Shown here: positions 9,501 through 16,970 of the stretch, one piece after another | How the letters are laid out: every line of letters starts with the position of its first letter | Position numbering within the stretch: the stretch's first letter is position 1 | Assembly: GCA_026398575.1 (NCBI GenBank) | Contig: JAPLSP010000022.1 | Location: 1-21,295 of the forward strand | Direction of reading: 5' to 3' | DNA from: Candidatus Sumerlaeota bacterium | GTDB taxonomy: Bacteria > Sumerlaeota > Sumerlaeia > JADFCT01 | DNA length: 21,295 nt | Program-made: the position numbers and the translations under genes | Notes under the pieces: model-generated | What the model saw: the letters and a program-made list of their open reading frames with translations, nothing else | Database searches by the model: none | Told to the model about the DNA's origin: nothing

Positions 9501-10241
9501 GGGCAGGATGCAGGAGTTGATGCGATATTCCTTACACGAATTCAAATCGTTCATCCACGCCATGTCCTGATGGCTGGAGGAGAGGACATGGATGGTCCCG
9601 TCTTTCCAGAAGAGCGCGCGCGCATCCAGCGCAGCCGGCGCGATCTTTTTCTCAACCAGGGGCGCTTCCTGCGCGGCGCGCGCGCCGTAAATCTCCATCT
9701 CGAAGATGCGCGCGTATTCGTTGGCTTTCTGTTCGCCTTTCTCGATTAGGAGCCGCACGAAGCGCGTTTTGATCGGATCGAATTTATGAGTGGTGACGTT
9801 TTCCTTATTGCCGCGGACGGGCGGAACCAGCGCGGTCCAAGGGCCTTCGGGACTGTCGCCGCGCTGCAAAGTGAAATCTGAGGTGTTATATTTCTCGCCG
9901 TCCGCGAGGGCGCCTTCATGGCGGATGACGGCGCGATGGATCGTCCGCACGGCGCCGAGATCAATCATCAGCCAATGCGGCGTCGCGTTGGCCGCTGAAT
10001 TCCATTTATCCGTCTCGCGCGCCTGCCAGCGTCCGTCGAGAGCGTTATCCGCGTCATAGCCCTCGCCATAGACGGAGCTGGCTTTGGCCGAGGCGCCCCA
10101 CTTGAGCATGGCCAGATTGATGTCTTCATTGTTCGCATCCTGCGTCCGGGCGGCGCCTGCCAATCCCAGCATCGCCAGGGCGATCGCAGCAGAAAGGAAC
10201 GTCCTGCGCGCGGAAAATTTGCGCTTTGTGTGGCGTTTCAT
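6570..10241 (-). CDS. secreted GH38 alpha-mannosidase-like enzyme with two discoidin domains
   Basis: A large exported glycoside hydrolase, 1223 residues, probably hydrolysing alpha-mannosides or related glycans. A signal peptide (FLSAAIALAMLGLAGAARTQ) covers about residues 14-33. An F5/8 type C (discoidin) carbohydrate-binding domain spans about 42-188. The GH38 catalytic domain starts near 213 with SSHQDMAWM, where His224 and Asp226 correspond to the zinc-binding H-x-D pair. Asp337 in FNPDVPGRSLQMQQIL sits at the catalytic nucleophile position. The GH38 beta region begins near PIIVFNDQAWPRTD but is interrupted by a second discoidin domain at about 638-788, then resumes at FLAADVPPLGYKVFYI. 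Residues 824-844 are a Pro-Pro-Ile repeat encoded by a 9-bp DNA repeat. Start: AAAGGA six bases before the ATG, which overlaps the stop of the upstream small membrane gene (ATGA). Exact substrate unknown; other GH38-like activities are possible. Confidence 0.85.
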   Translation of the reverse strand: MKRHTKRKFSARRTFLSAAIALAMLGLAGAARTQDANNEDINLAMLKWGASAKASSVYGEGYDADNALDGRWQARETDKWNSAANATPHWLMIDLGAVRTIHRAVIRHEGALADGEKYNTSDFTLQRGDSPEGPWTALVPPVRGNKENVTTHKFDPIKTRFVRLLIEKGEQKANEYARIFEMEIYGARAAQEAPLVEKKIAPAALDARALFWKDGTIHVLSSSHQDMAWMNDLNSCKEYRINSCILPALDLMAKKKDYCFVMENMVNLMEFLERYPDRKEEIRRLTAEGRLEWGATFNQPYEGLLSGEELVRETYYGRRWLKKNFPGCDAVVAFNPDVPGRSLQMQQILKKAGIPYLIISRFHEGLWNWKSPDGTGVIAYTPGHYCNAEPIFKARPEQGVRLVLSKMKSLAGYYQQYSIPPALCLLHSQDFSRPTDFDPLVNAWNQTAGVAKMNYSSARGFFEAAGKGVPKFHEIAGERPDLWLYIHGPTHHWAVSAKREAAVLLPAAEMFQTIRCLLAGSFKDYPEKEFAEAWMNEIYADHGWGGKMGHTTDVVFKKKAEAARDFAGKKLDEAQQAIAARIKTASDKGTPIIVFNDQAWPRTDIVDTGYLGESVRMVDMEGREIPIQHDAAMDDEFNVAADSCGSKATASSQFSADYGAGKAIDGQWFVRETDKNLTGCDEWKSAKNAKGPHWLVVDFGQPRKIHKVVVKHEGVLGAFKEEEKYNTADFQIQCADAPGGPWMDLIAGIRGNKAPLTAHVFAPRAFQYLRLYITKGAQSEDMARIFELEAYSHQPLDKLTQKTRFLAADVPPLGYKVFYIKSSTPPIPPIPPIPPIPPIPPISPTYENTFYKINFAPGGLKSIYDKQLNAELLDTSKFLGGEIFTLQSVGNGAGEFGRVQQPTMQGFDKMSNHKPEWKRSGEESGAIQTVFTMEQLLPECTIRQKLIVYSTIKRIDFDVSILNWNGAKYREWRMALPVAAPGGQVAYEVPMGVVEVGKDEIPTSGGHAYANVKYDELCKDIRPREVQNFIYAGGEKFGLTLSSDVAVFDYKDPTPDAVSYPIIQPILLASRKSCHGEGNWYLQPGDHHYRFSLFSHEPGWRAGWRQGVAANHPLRAMQMPLRAADANANAILPESMSFCSLSAPGAAISTLKKCEDDDSIIFSCYDMEGKDNAATIRFFAPAQSAEQTNLIEEEGKPLAITGGGIALNLGPHAIETVRARFAR
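7711..7772. repeat. in-frame nonamer repeat (GGGAGGAAT) inside the GH38 gene
   Basis: Six or so tandem copies of the 9-bp unit GGGAGGAAT (plus strand) lie inside the GH38 coding region. On the coding strand they read as Pro-Pro-Ile triplets at residues about 824-844, between a beta strand ending YKVFYIKSS and the strand starting YENTFYKINF. Because the unit is a multiple of three, copy-number change only lengthens or shortens a proline linker. Confidence 0.9.
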
Positions 10242-10363
10242 TGTGGTCCTTTGAATACCGTTATGATGAAGCTATAGAATATCAGCGCCAGCATTGCGAT
10301 CACATAGACCGGCAACAGATACAGCACGATTTTGGAAAATTTCGACATTTGCACGCGAGGCAT
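10238..10363 (-). CDS. 41-residue single-pass membrane peptide, coupled to GH38
   Basis: A short gene that is easy to miss. AGGAGGG lies nine bases before its ATG, the strongest ribosome site in the neighbourhood. The product begins MPRVQMSKFSKIVLYLLPV and ends FIITVFKGPQ. Residues 1-10 carry three positive charges; residues 11-36 are a continuous hydrophobic helix rich in Leu, Ile, Val, Tyr and Phe, so it should be an inner-membrane peptide with its N-terminus inside. Its TGA stop overlaps the GH38 ATG as ATGA, which implies translational coupling. I do not recognise a family. It could be a subunit or tether for the export or activity of GH38, or a leader peptide that controls its translation; the good ribosome site and hydrophobic pattern argue for a made protein. 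Confidence 0.65.
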   Translation of the reverse strand: MPRVQMSKFSKIVLYLLPVYVIAMLALIFYSFIITVFKGPQ

Positions 10364-10408
10364 TTTTCAAACCCTCCTCAAAAAAAAACGCGGCGTCAGC
10401 GGCTGGCT

Positions 10409-10454
10409 CTAAGTGCTCTGAATCACAAATTCAGTGACATATTTTTGCCTAAGG
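10409..10454 (-). repeat. dispersed 46-bp element, copy 2
   Basis: On the minus strand this reads CCTTAGGCAAAAATATGTCA and so on, and matches 31-76 of the plus strand at 35 of 46 positions. It contains an inverted repeat CTGAAT-TTGTG-ATTCAG. It lies 45 bases before the start of the 41-residue membrane gene, in the same orientation relative to the gene as copy 1. It borders the hairpin element at 10465-10600. Confidence 0.5.
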
Positions 10455-10464
10455 GACGAAAGCA

Positions 10465-10600
10465 ATGCGGATAGAAGCGGTGCCAGCTTTTGGAGTAAGG
10501 TGGCTCGCCGCCTTCTTTTTTGCGCCAAGGCTATTGAATCGCCAAAAAGAAGGCGGCGAGCCACCGTACTCCAAAAGCTGGCGCTCGCTCCTATCCGCAT
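10465..10600. repeat. 136-bp near-perfect inverted repeat (MITE/REP-like hairpin)
   Basis: Two arms of about 56 bases pair with only a few mismatches and one indel. The left arm begins ATGCGGATAG at 10465 and the right arm ends CTATCCGCAT at 10600. The shared core reads GCCAGCTTTTGGAGTA, then a mismatch, then GGTGGCTCGCCGCC, and the loop is about 20 bases. No gene is present in 10364-10665. The element lies downstream of the MgtE-N/CBS gene and upstream of the small membrane gene, so in RNA it could end or insulate transcription. Terminal inverted symmetry and lack of coding suggest a non-autonomous mobile or REP-type element; no target-site duplication was clear to me. Confidence 0.8.
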
Positions 10601-10665
10601 GAATCTGCTCTTCCTGCATGAGAATTTTCGATAAATCCATGAGATCGCAATTCCGAATATGAATA

Positions 10666-11985
10666 CTAAGATCGGGCGTCCGGACCTTTCATAATGTCCT
10701 TGAATAGAATGACTCCCAGCAGCGCATCGTGCGCGTTAACGACGGGGATCATGCGGAAATGATATTTGCCGAAGAGCTCGGTCAGATCGTCGCGCACGTC
10801 GGTATCCTGGGCGGAAACCGCCGGCGAAGTCATCAGATCGGAGAGTTTCATTTCCGGCGCGGCCAGAATCAACTCGCGCAAATCCACCAATCCCTCCAGG
10901 ATTTTATCTTCGCCGCGGATGATGTAGATATAGCTGATGGCGTCCGGCCCTTGTCCGGAATGGCGGATTTTTTCCAGCGCCTCGGCGACTGTGACCTCCG
11001 CCGGCATGGCCACGTATTCGTTGGACATCAGCGCGCTGGCCGACGCCTCGCGCTCGGACAAGATCGCGCGGATGCGCGCCGCCTCATCGGCAGGCAGGAG
11101 CGCCATGAGCTCGACCACATCATCGTGCGGCAGGACCGTGAAAAGATTGGCCAGTTGCGCGACGGACATTTCCGACAATATCCCGCGCGCGCGCTCCATG
11201 CGCAGGCTGGCAATGATCTGCCGCTGCGCGCGCGGCTCGGCTTCAACCAGCGTTTCGGCCGCCTTTTCCGCATCTAGGGCCGAAAACAGGGCCTGCTGCT
11301 CCTTGCCGGACAGCTCTTCAAGGATATCGGCCAAATCCTCGCCCGGCAATTCCTGGATCGCGCTGCGCGTGATCGAAAGCGAAACCTTGTCCGTCTTGGT
11401 CGCGTCCTCGACCGACAACGGCTGCACGAATTTCCAGGAAATCAAGCGGTCCTTGAAAAAATGCCAGCGGCCCAAACCCCAGCGCCGCAGGAAGCCATTG
11501 AACGAAACATCCACGTGGACAATCATGAGCTTGCCGCGCGCTTCAAGGAGGTGGACGTCATTGACCACCTCCGTGCGCCGGCCATCCGTGTCCAGGATTG
11601 TCCGCCCCATCAGGTGCTTATCCAACAGGATCCAACCCGGCTGGTCCACGAAGGGTGGATAAGGGCCGCCGTCGGGCGCGGGCTTGACGAAGACGGCGTC
11701 TTCTTCGATCTTGACGACCTGTTCCCAAGGAATGAACTCGGTTGGCTTGCCCCAACCGTGATCAAGATAGAATCCCACGGCTTCCGGATAAGGCTCGGTG
11801 AGGCGGAAAACCACGTCGCTCAATTTGCCGATGTGGTCTTTGATCTTTCCGGCGCAGACGGGCAGTTTCACAATATCCGTGAAAAACAGCATCCGGAAAC
11901 CTTCGCCTTTGGCGCGCGGATCGGCGGGCTTGGACGGGCGCGCGGCAGGCTGGATGTTCGCCGGAGTTTTTGAATTCATCGCCAT
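10666..11985 (-). CDS. soluble MgtE-N/CBS protein paired with an Nramp-type transporter
   Basis: A 439-residue cytoplasmic protein without membrane segments. Residues about 30-215 look like two PRC-barrel-like beta domains (e.g. GWGKPTEFIPWEQVVKIEED and GRTILDTDGRRTEVVNDVHL). Residues about 225-330 are an MgtE N-terminal helical repeat domain (LPGEDLADILEELSGKEQQA, then LPHDDVVELMALLPADEAAR). Residues about 335-439 form a CBS pair (MSNEYVAMPAEVTVAEALEK ... LMTSPAVSAQDTDVRDDL). In the Mg channel MgtE these parts sense cytoplasmic magnesium and gate the pore; here the pore domain is absent, so the protein probably senses metal for the transporter encoded 8 bases upstream. The start at 11985 (alternatively 11979) is placed after the transporter stop; the ribosome site is weak, fitting translational coupling. 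That it regulates its neighbour is inference from co-location. Confidence 0.8.
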   Translation of the reverse strand: MAMNSKTPANIQPAARPSKPADPRAKGEGFRMLFFTDIVKLPVCAGKIKDHIGKLSDVVFRLTEPYPEAVGFYLDHGWGKPTEFIPWEQVVKIEEDAVFVKPAPDGGPYPPFVDQPGWILLDKHLMGRTILDTDGRRTEVVNDVHLLEARGKLMIVHVDVSFNGFLRRWGLGRWHFFKDRLISWKFVQPLSVEDATKTDKVSLSITRSAIQELPGEDLADILEELSGKEQQALFSALDAEKAAETLVEAEPRAQRQIIASLRMERARGILSEMSVAQLANLFTVLPHDDVVELMALLPADEAARIRAILSEREASASALMSNEYVAMPAEVTVAEALEKIRHSGQGPDAISYIYIIRGEDKILEGLVDLRELILAAPEMKLSDLMTSPAVSAQDTDVRDDLTELFGKYHFRMIPVVNAHDALLGVILFKDIMKGPDARS

Positions 11986-11993
11986 GAAAGTCG

Positions 11994-13307
11994 CTAAACC
12001 TTGATGTGGAATAGACCTGGAAAGACCACGGAAACGGCGTAGAGCGTGGACATCGCGATTACGAAGAAAACTATGGCCCAGTTGGCGATGTTCTGCCAAG
12101 TGGTATTCACATATCCCCCCATCAGCGCCTTATCGTTCAGCAGAATGATGAGGAAAATGAGCGACGGCGCCAGCAACGTGACGGCGGCTAGTTGTACGAA
12201 CATGGTGATCAGGATCAGGGGCGCCTTCGGGATCAGGACGACGGCGCCCGCCGACAGCAGCATCGCAAGATACGCGACATAAAACCAGGGCGCCTCCCGG
12301 ACGCTGCGATTGAGCGAATGCGCCCAGCCAAACACCTCGCCCATCGCCCAGGAGGTGGCGAGCGAGATGCACAGCGCGCCGATGAAACCGGCATCGAACA
12401 AACCAATGGCGAACAAGGTGCGCGCGAACTCGCCGTGCGGGATGAGCGGCGCCAGGGCTTGGGCCGTTTGCTTGGCGTCTTCGATCAGGATCGGCGGCTG
12501 GTGATAAAAGAACGCGGCGGCAGTGGTGATGATGATGAAAACGGCGACCAGCGCGGTCAAAAACGATCCGGCGAAAGTGTCCATCTTGCCGTATTTGATG
12601 TCGTGGATATCGAGGCCCTTGTCCACGACGGCGCTCTGTTGGAAGAAAATCTGCCAGGGCGTAATCGTCGTGCCGACGTTGGCCATGATGTAGAAGATGA
12701 GTTCGCCGGTTATTCCGCCGGGAAATTCGGGGCGATAAAAACCTTTGAGGACGGCGTCCCATCCCGGCGCGGTCGGCGAGCGCATCGCCCAAAACGCCGC
12801 CGGGATATACACCAGGTTGAACGCGCAAAAGAGCAAGGCCAGTTTTTCAAACGTCCAGTAGCGCCCCGACATCACCACGACCATCATCAGGAGAGTGACA
12901 CCGAGAAATGTGATCCAGGCGGGAACGCCGAAGATGGACATGGCTGCCGTCATGCCGATGTATTCGGTCACGAGCGTCAGCCAGTTAACCATCGCCAGTT
13001 CCGCCAGGGAAAACCATCCCCAAAACTTTCCGAATCCGTCGAAGATGGCTTCGGCGTGTCCGCGCTTGGTCAGCGCGCCCAACCGCACGGTCATTTCCTG
13101 CACGTAGTACGCCATCGGAACCAGGATGAGGATGACCCACAGGAGGCTGAAGCCGTATCGGGAGCCCGTGACGGCATAGGTGGAAATGCCGCCGGCGTCA
13201 TTGTCGGCCACCATGACGATGATCCCCGGTCCGATAACGGCCAGGAGGGTCAAAGCCCAACGACGGAGCCAGCGAAGGCGATGAATGGATTTATTTAGCC
13301 AATACAT
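11994..13307 (-). CDS. Nramp-family divalent metal transporter, Mg-type binding site
   Basis: A 437-residue multi-pass inner-membrane transporter. The start at 13307 (MYWLNKSIHRLRWLRRW) gives a normal Nramp length; the frame stays open upstream, but that part is antisense to the next gene. The family core is clear, but both metal-site motifs are changed. Where manganese/iron Nramps have D-P-G-N in helix 1, this has DNDAGG at residues 35-40. Where they have M-P-H in helix 6, this has TITPWQ at about 214-219, with no methionine. Loss of that methionine is known from Nramp-related magnesium transporters (NRMT and the clostridial Nramp-related Mg transporter) and disfavours soft transition metals. 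The MgtE-N/CBS gene just downstream supports magnesium. No clear Shine-Dalgarno precedes the start. Magnesium specificity is inferred. Confidence 0.85.
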   Translation of the reverse strand: MYWLNKSIHRLRWLRRWALTLLAVIGPGIIVMVADNDAGGISTYAVTGSRYGFSLLWVILILVPMAYYVQEMTVRLGALTKRGHAEAIFDGFGKFWGWFSLAELAMVNWLTLVTEYIGMTAAMSIFGVPAWITFLGVTLLMMVVVMSGRYWTFEKLALLFCAFNLVYIPAAFWAMRSPTAPGWDAVLKGFYRPEFPGGITGELIFYIMANVGTTITPWQIFFQQSAVVDKGLDIHDIKYGKMDTFAGSFLTALVAVFIIITTAAAFFYHQPPILIEDAKQTAQALAPLIPHGEFARTLFAIGLFDAGFIGALCISLATSWAMGEVFGWAHSLNRSVREAPWFYVAYLAMLLSAGAVVLIPKAPLILITMFVQLAAVTLLAPSLIFLIILLNDKALMGGYVNTTWQNIANWAIVFFVIAMSTLYAVSVVFPGLFHIKV

Positions 13308-13323
13308 GATTCGGACCGCGCGA

Positions 13324-13353
13324 GACTTTGCGCTTGACCGGGCAAAGTCAAGC
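13324..13353. promoter_or_regulatory. overlapping inverted repeats in the divergent transporter/heptosyltransferase spacer
   Basis: The 145-base spacer between the divergently read transporter and heptosyltransferase holds two perfect 7-bp inverted repeats that share bases: GCTTGAC (13332-13338) with GTCAAGC (13347-13353), and GACTTTG (13324-13330) with CAAAGTC (13343-13349). Each TTGAC arm also resembles a -35 box, one on each strand. This could be an operator or alternative leader hairpins for the transporter. No M-box or other riboswitch is recognisable at this length. Confidence 0.35.
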
Positions 13354-13452
13354 CCTTTTGCCGGGCGCAAAGAAGGAAAAAGCGTTCCTTTTTCGGTTGC
13401 GCGCGCCGGAGTTATGAGGATAGCTATCGGCCTTGTCGAAAGGACGGCGGAC

Positions 13453-14880
<1,428 letters not shown>

Positions 14881-14892
<12 letters not shown>

Positions 14893-14919
14893 ATTTAGGA
14901 CAATGTTGCCTTCCTTCAT
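14881..14919 (-). pseudogene. 12-codon stump of a PemK/MazF-like toxin
   Basis: Five bases after the stop of the antitoxin-like gene an ATG opens a frame reading MKEGNIVLNLFQ and then TAG. The first residues match the usual start of PemK/MazF-type mRNA interferases (M-K-x-G-D-I-V-L). The stop at 14881-14883 already lies within the last codons of the heptosyltransferase read on the other strand, so the rest of a normal ~110-residue toxin is missing. The junction is probably near 14885-14895. With only 12 residues the family call rests largely on position after an antitoxin-like gene. Confidence 0.5.
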
Positions 14920-14924
14920 GGCTT

Positions 14925-15152
14925 TTACTTCGGATTCGGCGCAATAATCTGACTCGCCAAGTATTCAGGCTCTGAATCTCCATATCCCCTTTCGAGCGAT
15001 TGCATAGACATCGTTAGCTGTTCCATGCGTTCCTGAGATATTTCATCCGCATTAGCTACAGAAACGAATGCTTCCGATCCCGATGACGCTTCAATGGGTG
15101 ACATCAGCTCCAAATGTGTTTCATCAATGACATAGGCTCGAAGCATTTGCAT
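14925..15152 (-). CDS. antitoxin-like small protein (PemI/MazE-partner type)
   Basis: A 75-residue protein starting MQMLRAYVIDETHLELMSPI, with GGAG eight bases before the ATG. The N-terminal half has the short beta pattern of AF2212/MazE-like antitoxins (hydrophobic strand, L-x-L-x-x-P-I, then a second strand EAFVSV). The C-terminal half is a helix followed by YGDSEPEYLASQIIAPNPK, which resembles the tail of antitoxins encoded just ahead of PemK/MazF toxins (Y-G-x-x-E-P-E-Y...I-K-x-x-N-P). A matching toxin start follows after five bases but is cut short, so this is an orphan antitoxin. It begins 43 bases after the secreted unknown gene on the same strand. No DNA-binding domain is obvious. The family is inferred from pattern, not from a search. 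Confidence 0.55.
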   Translation of the reverse strand: MQMLRAYVIDETHLELMSPIEASSGSEAFVSVANADEISQERMEQLTMSMQSLERGYGDSEPEYLASQIIAPNPK

Positions 15153-15195
15153 AACACATTCTCCAGTTTTCTCACGAGCGCCAGAACCGGCAGAT

Positions 15196-16269
15196 TCACT
15201 TTCGCAGCCAGACTTTTCGTGAAAAATCAAAAGACCTGATATGCAAGACAATCTCCTGTTCTTCGGCGCCGGACAGAAAACTATTGAGCCGGATTGGAAT
15301 CTCGATTCGTTCAAAGGGCTTGAGCGTATCACCGATTTTGTTCGCCTTTAATTTCTCCCGGATCAGATCCTGCAATTGCGCCAACCTGGTTCCATTGATC
15401 GTCATCGAAGACCTCGCCAATTCGTGCGCCAGCGTTTTCTTGGAGGCGTTCCACACACGAATCGCCAGGATATACTCCTCCGGATTGCTGGCGGTCAACC
15501 AATTGCGATTTTCGTGCCACTCATATTGCATGAAATACCAATCATCCCAGCGTTCGGGAAGGTGATTCTGCAGGAATTCCTGCAGACGGCGATTTTGTGT
15601 CTTCAGGGAAGCGCCAAAGTGAAATTTTTCAGCTAAATCAGATAACATCCAACCATGTTGCTTAAACTCGATGACAGTAAAACCCTGAGGCTTTTCCTCA
15701 AACCAAGCGCTTTCGGATTTCGCGGAGGCAATGGCCACCTTATCGCGGTCATATTCAGTGATATGCAGGGGAATCTCTTGAGAGATAGTGACGGACGTAC
15801 TCAGGCTTCTCATCTCACTTTTGGTTCTCCAATGAGCATCCTCGAGCGTTCGCCTGCAACTCACGCGATATTGACCCGGCGACAGCAGGGGCGCCCAGGA
15901 ATTCAACAACTGATATGAAATTGCCTTATTCCCTGGCTTCAGCGTGTGCGTATTGCCTATCCCTCCCATGTTATCATGTCCAAGACAAACATATTCCCTG
16001 CCCGCTTCATCCGTAATCTGGAAGTAATAGCGCGTATGACGGCTCGGCCAGCAACGGTAATCGCTGCCTTCATAGAAACAATAATCCTTGTCCGTTCCGT
16101 TTTCGACGATGAACTCAATCCACATCGCCTCGCCAACGCAGTACTCATCCTTTTGGAAGCGGAAGGTTCCGGTAATATCTCCGGCGCAAGCTGCCTTTGC
16201 CATCATCAGACTCATCAACGCCGCCAAGAGGCAATGCTGCTTCCGGAAAGCCAAGACGACGTTCAGCAT
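15196..16269 (-). CDS. secreted protein of unknown function
   Basis: I do not recognise this 357-residue protein. Starting at the ATG at 16269, it has a classical signal peptide: FRKQ, then a hydrophobic stretch LLAALMSLMMAKA ending at A-C-A-G near residue 30. AAAGAA lies eight bases upstream, a weak site. Upstream ATGs at 16287 and 16353 are in frame; the latter overlaps the brnA stop as TAATG and may allow coupling. The first ~150 residues look like a beta-sandwich (TFRFQKDEYCVGEAMWIEFI, then LLSPGQYRVSCRRTL), with cysteines that could form disulfides in the periplasm. A helical middle region (LAEKFHFGASLKTQNRRLQE) is followed by another beta-rich part ending EIVLHIRSFDFSRKVWLRK. It sits between two toxin-antitoxin loci but nothing ties it to them functionally. 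It is less GC-rich than its neighbours. Confidence 0.6.
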   Translation of the reverse strand: MLNVVLAFRKQHCLLAALMSLMMAKAACAGDITGTFRFQKDEYCVGEAMWIEFIVENGTDKDYCFYEGSDYRCWPSRHTRYYFQITDEAGREYVCLGHDNMGGIGNTHTLKPGNKAISYQLLNSWAPLLSPGQYRVSCRRTLEDAHWRTKSEMRSLSTSVTISQEIPLHITEYDRDKVAIASAKSESAWFEEKPQGFTVIEFKQHGWMLSDLAEKFHFGASLKTQNRRLQEFLQNHLPERWDDWYFMQYEWHENRNWLTASNPEEYILAIRVWNASKKTLAHELARSSMTINGTRLAQLQDLIREKLKANKIGDTLKPFERIEIPIRLNSFLSGAEEQEIVLHIRSFDFSRKVWLRK

Positions 16270-16352
16270 AGACGTGATTCTTTGCATCGCAGGTATCAAG
16301 GCATGGAATGGACGCGCATGGGGCCGTCCGCATCTCATTTGAATACGCTTCA

Positions 16353-16622
16353 TTAATGCGGCGACTGAGCTTCCATATACATCCGCAGGATCGCATTGAT
16401 CTTCGTCTGATATCCTTTGCCCTGCCGCTTGAGCCAGTCCAGCACGTCAGGATCAAGCCGGATGGACACTGCGCGCTTGGATTCGGGCAATCGAAGGACA
16501 GCGGTCTTGAAAAAGCGGGCGCCTAATTTGGGAATATCAGAAAGATCAATGTCTTGGTCTTTCATAGCCTTTAGGCGGCGCCAATCAGTGCCGGTTTTTT
16601 TCTTGATATTCTTCACATTCAT
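16353..16622 (-). CDS. brnA: BrnA-type antitoxin
   Basis: The 89-residue antitoxin of a type II BrnT/BrnA system; it neutralises the BrnT ribonuclease and represses the operon through a ribbon-helix-helix-like C-terminus. Family marks are TDWRRLKAMKDQDIDLSDIP near residue 12, then KRAVSIRLDPDVLDWLKRQG and KGYQTKINAILRMYM. The start lies inside the end of brnT (38-base overlap), the arrangement expected for coupled translation. Its stop overlaps, as TAATG, a possible upstream start of the next gene. Intact by length and motifs. Confidence 0.92.
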   Translation of the reverse strand: MNVKNIKKKTGTDWRRLKAMKDQDIDLSDIPKLGARFFKTAVLRLPESKRAVSIRLDPDVLDWLKRQGKGYQTKINAILRMYMEAQSPH

Positions 16623-16866
16623 GTTTCAACGCCTTTCGTACGGATATGATTCGAGTGGCATCGGCTGTTTCAGAAAACACAACCACGGAAATCATGTCAT
16701 TCAAAACGCCAATGCCAACCCAGCGATCTTCTCCGTAGTCTTCGCGTTCATCAAGTCCGATGAGCATGGGATGATCAAACATCTTCACTGCATCGGCAAA
16801 GTCAATGCCATGCTTGCGCATATTCGCGCGGTTCTTGGATTCGTCCCACTCAAACTGTCTTGACAT
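16585..16866 (-). CDS. brnT: BrnT-type ribonuclease toxin
   Basis: A 93-residue type II toxin of the BrnT family, a RelE-like fold ribonuclease that stops translation. The typical N-terminus is FEWDESKNRANMRKHGIDFA (family W-D-x-x-K-x-x-x-N-x-x-K-H-G-I-x-F). It is followed by RWVGIGVLNDMISVVVFSET and ends in RIISVRKALKHECEEY, the conserved R-x-I-S-x-R-x-A block. All parts are present, so the toxin looks active. The start at 16866 (MSRQFEW) is preferred; an in-frame TTG at 16902 would add 12 residues without family support. GGAG stands 12 bases upstream, separated by a perfect palindrome. Toxin-first order with an overlapping antitoxin is the normal layout for this family. Confidence 0.92.
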   Translation of the reverse strand: MSRQFEWDESKNRANMRKHGIDFADAVKMFDHPMLIGLDEREDYGEDRWVGIGVLNDMISVVVFSETADATRIISVRKALKHECEEYQEKNRH

Positions 16867-16880
16867 AGTGTATATACACT
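16867..16880. promoter_or_regulatory. 14-bp palindrome abutting the brnT start (candidate BrnA operator)
   Basis: AGTGTATATACACT is a perfect 14-bp palindrome ending exactly at the base before the brnT ATG. BrnA proteins bind DNA and repress their own operons, so this is a natural operator candidate. TTGACG at 16890-16895 with a 17-base spacer to TACACT (16867-16872) resembles a promoter, but transcription from it would begin inside brnT, so either another -10 or an upstream promoter is used. Confidence 0.5.
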
Positions 16881-16924
16881 CCGTGGCTACGTCAAGCCCC
16901 AAAGAGGCAAATCCAGCAGCCCGC

Positions 16925-16970
16925 CCCTGACCCCCAATCGCAGACCCCTAGCCCCTGACCCCTGACCCCT
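16925..16970 (-). repeat. 7-bp tandem repeat just after the dehydrogenase gene
   Basis: Copies of CCCCTGA / TGACCCC units (GGGTCAG on the minus strand) lie directly at the 3' end of the dehydrogenase gene and upstream of brnT. It is the same family as the in-frame tract at 13967-14020, in opposite orientation but again on the coding strand of the adjoining gene. Units are partly degenerate in the middle. Confidence 0.8.

Noticed and set aside
10449..10640. Short open frames on both strands across the hairpin
   Set aside because: They arise from the inverted repeat itself, rich in Arg and Leu on both strands, and have no ribosome sites.
12192..13298. A 368-codon plus-strand frame opposite the transporter
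   Set aside because: The product is very rich in charged residues and shows no domain; the opposite strand encodes a clear Nramp protein.
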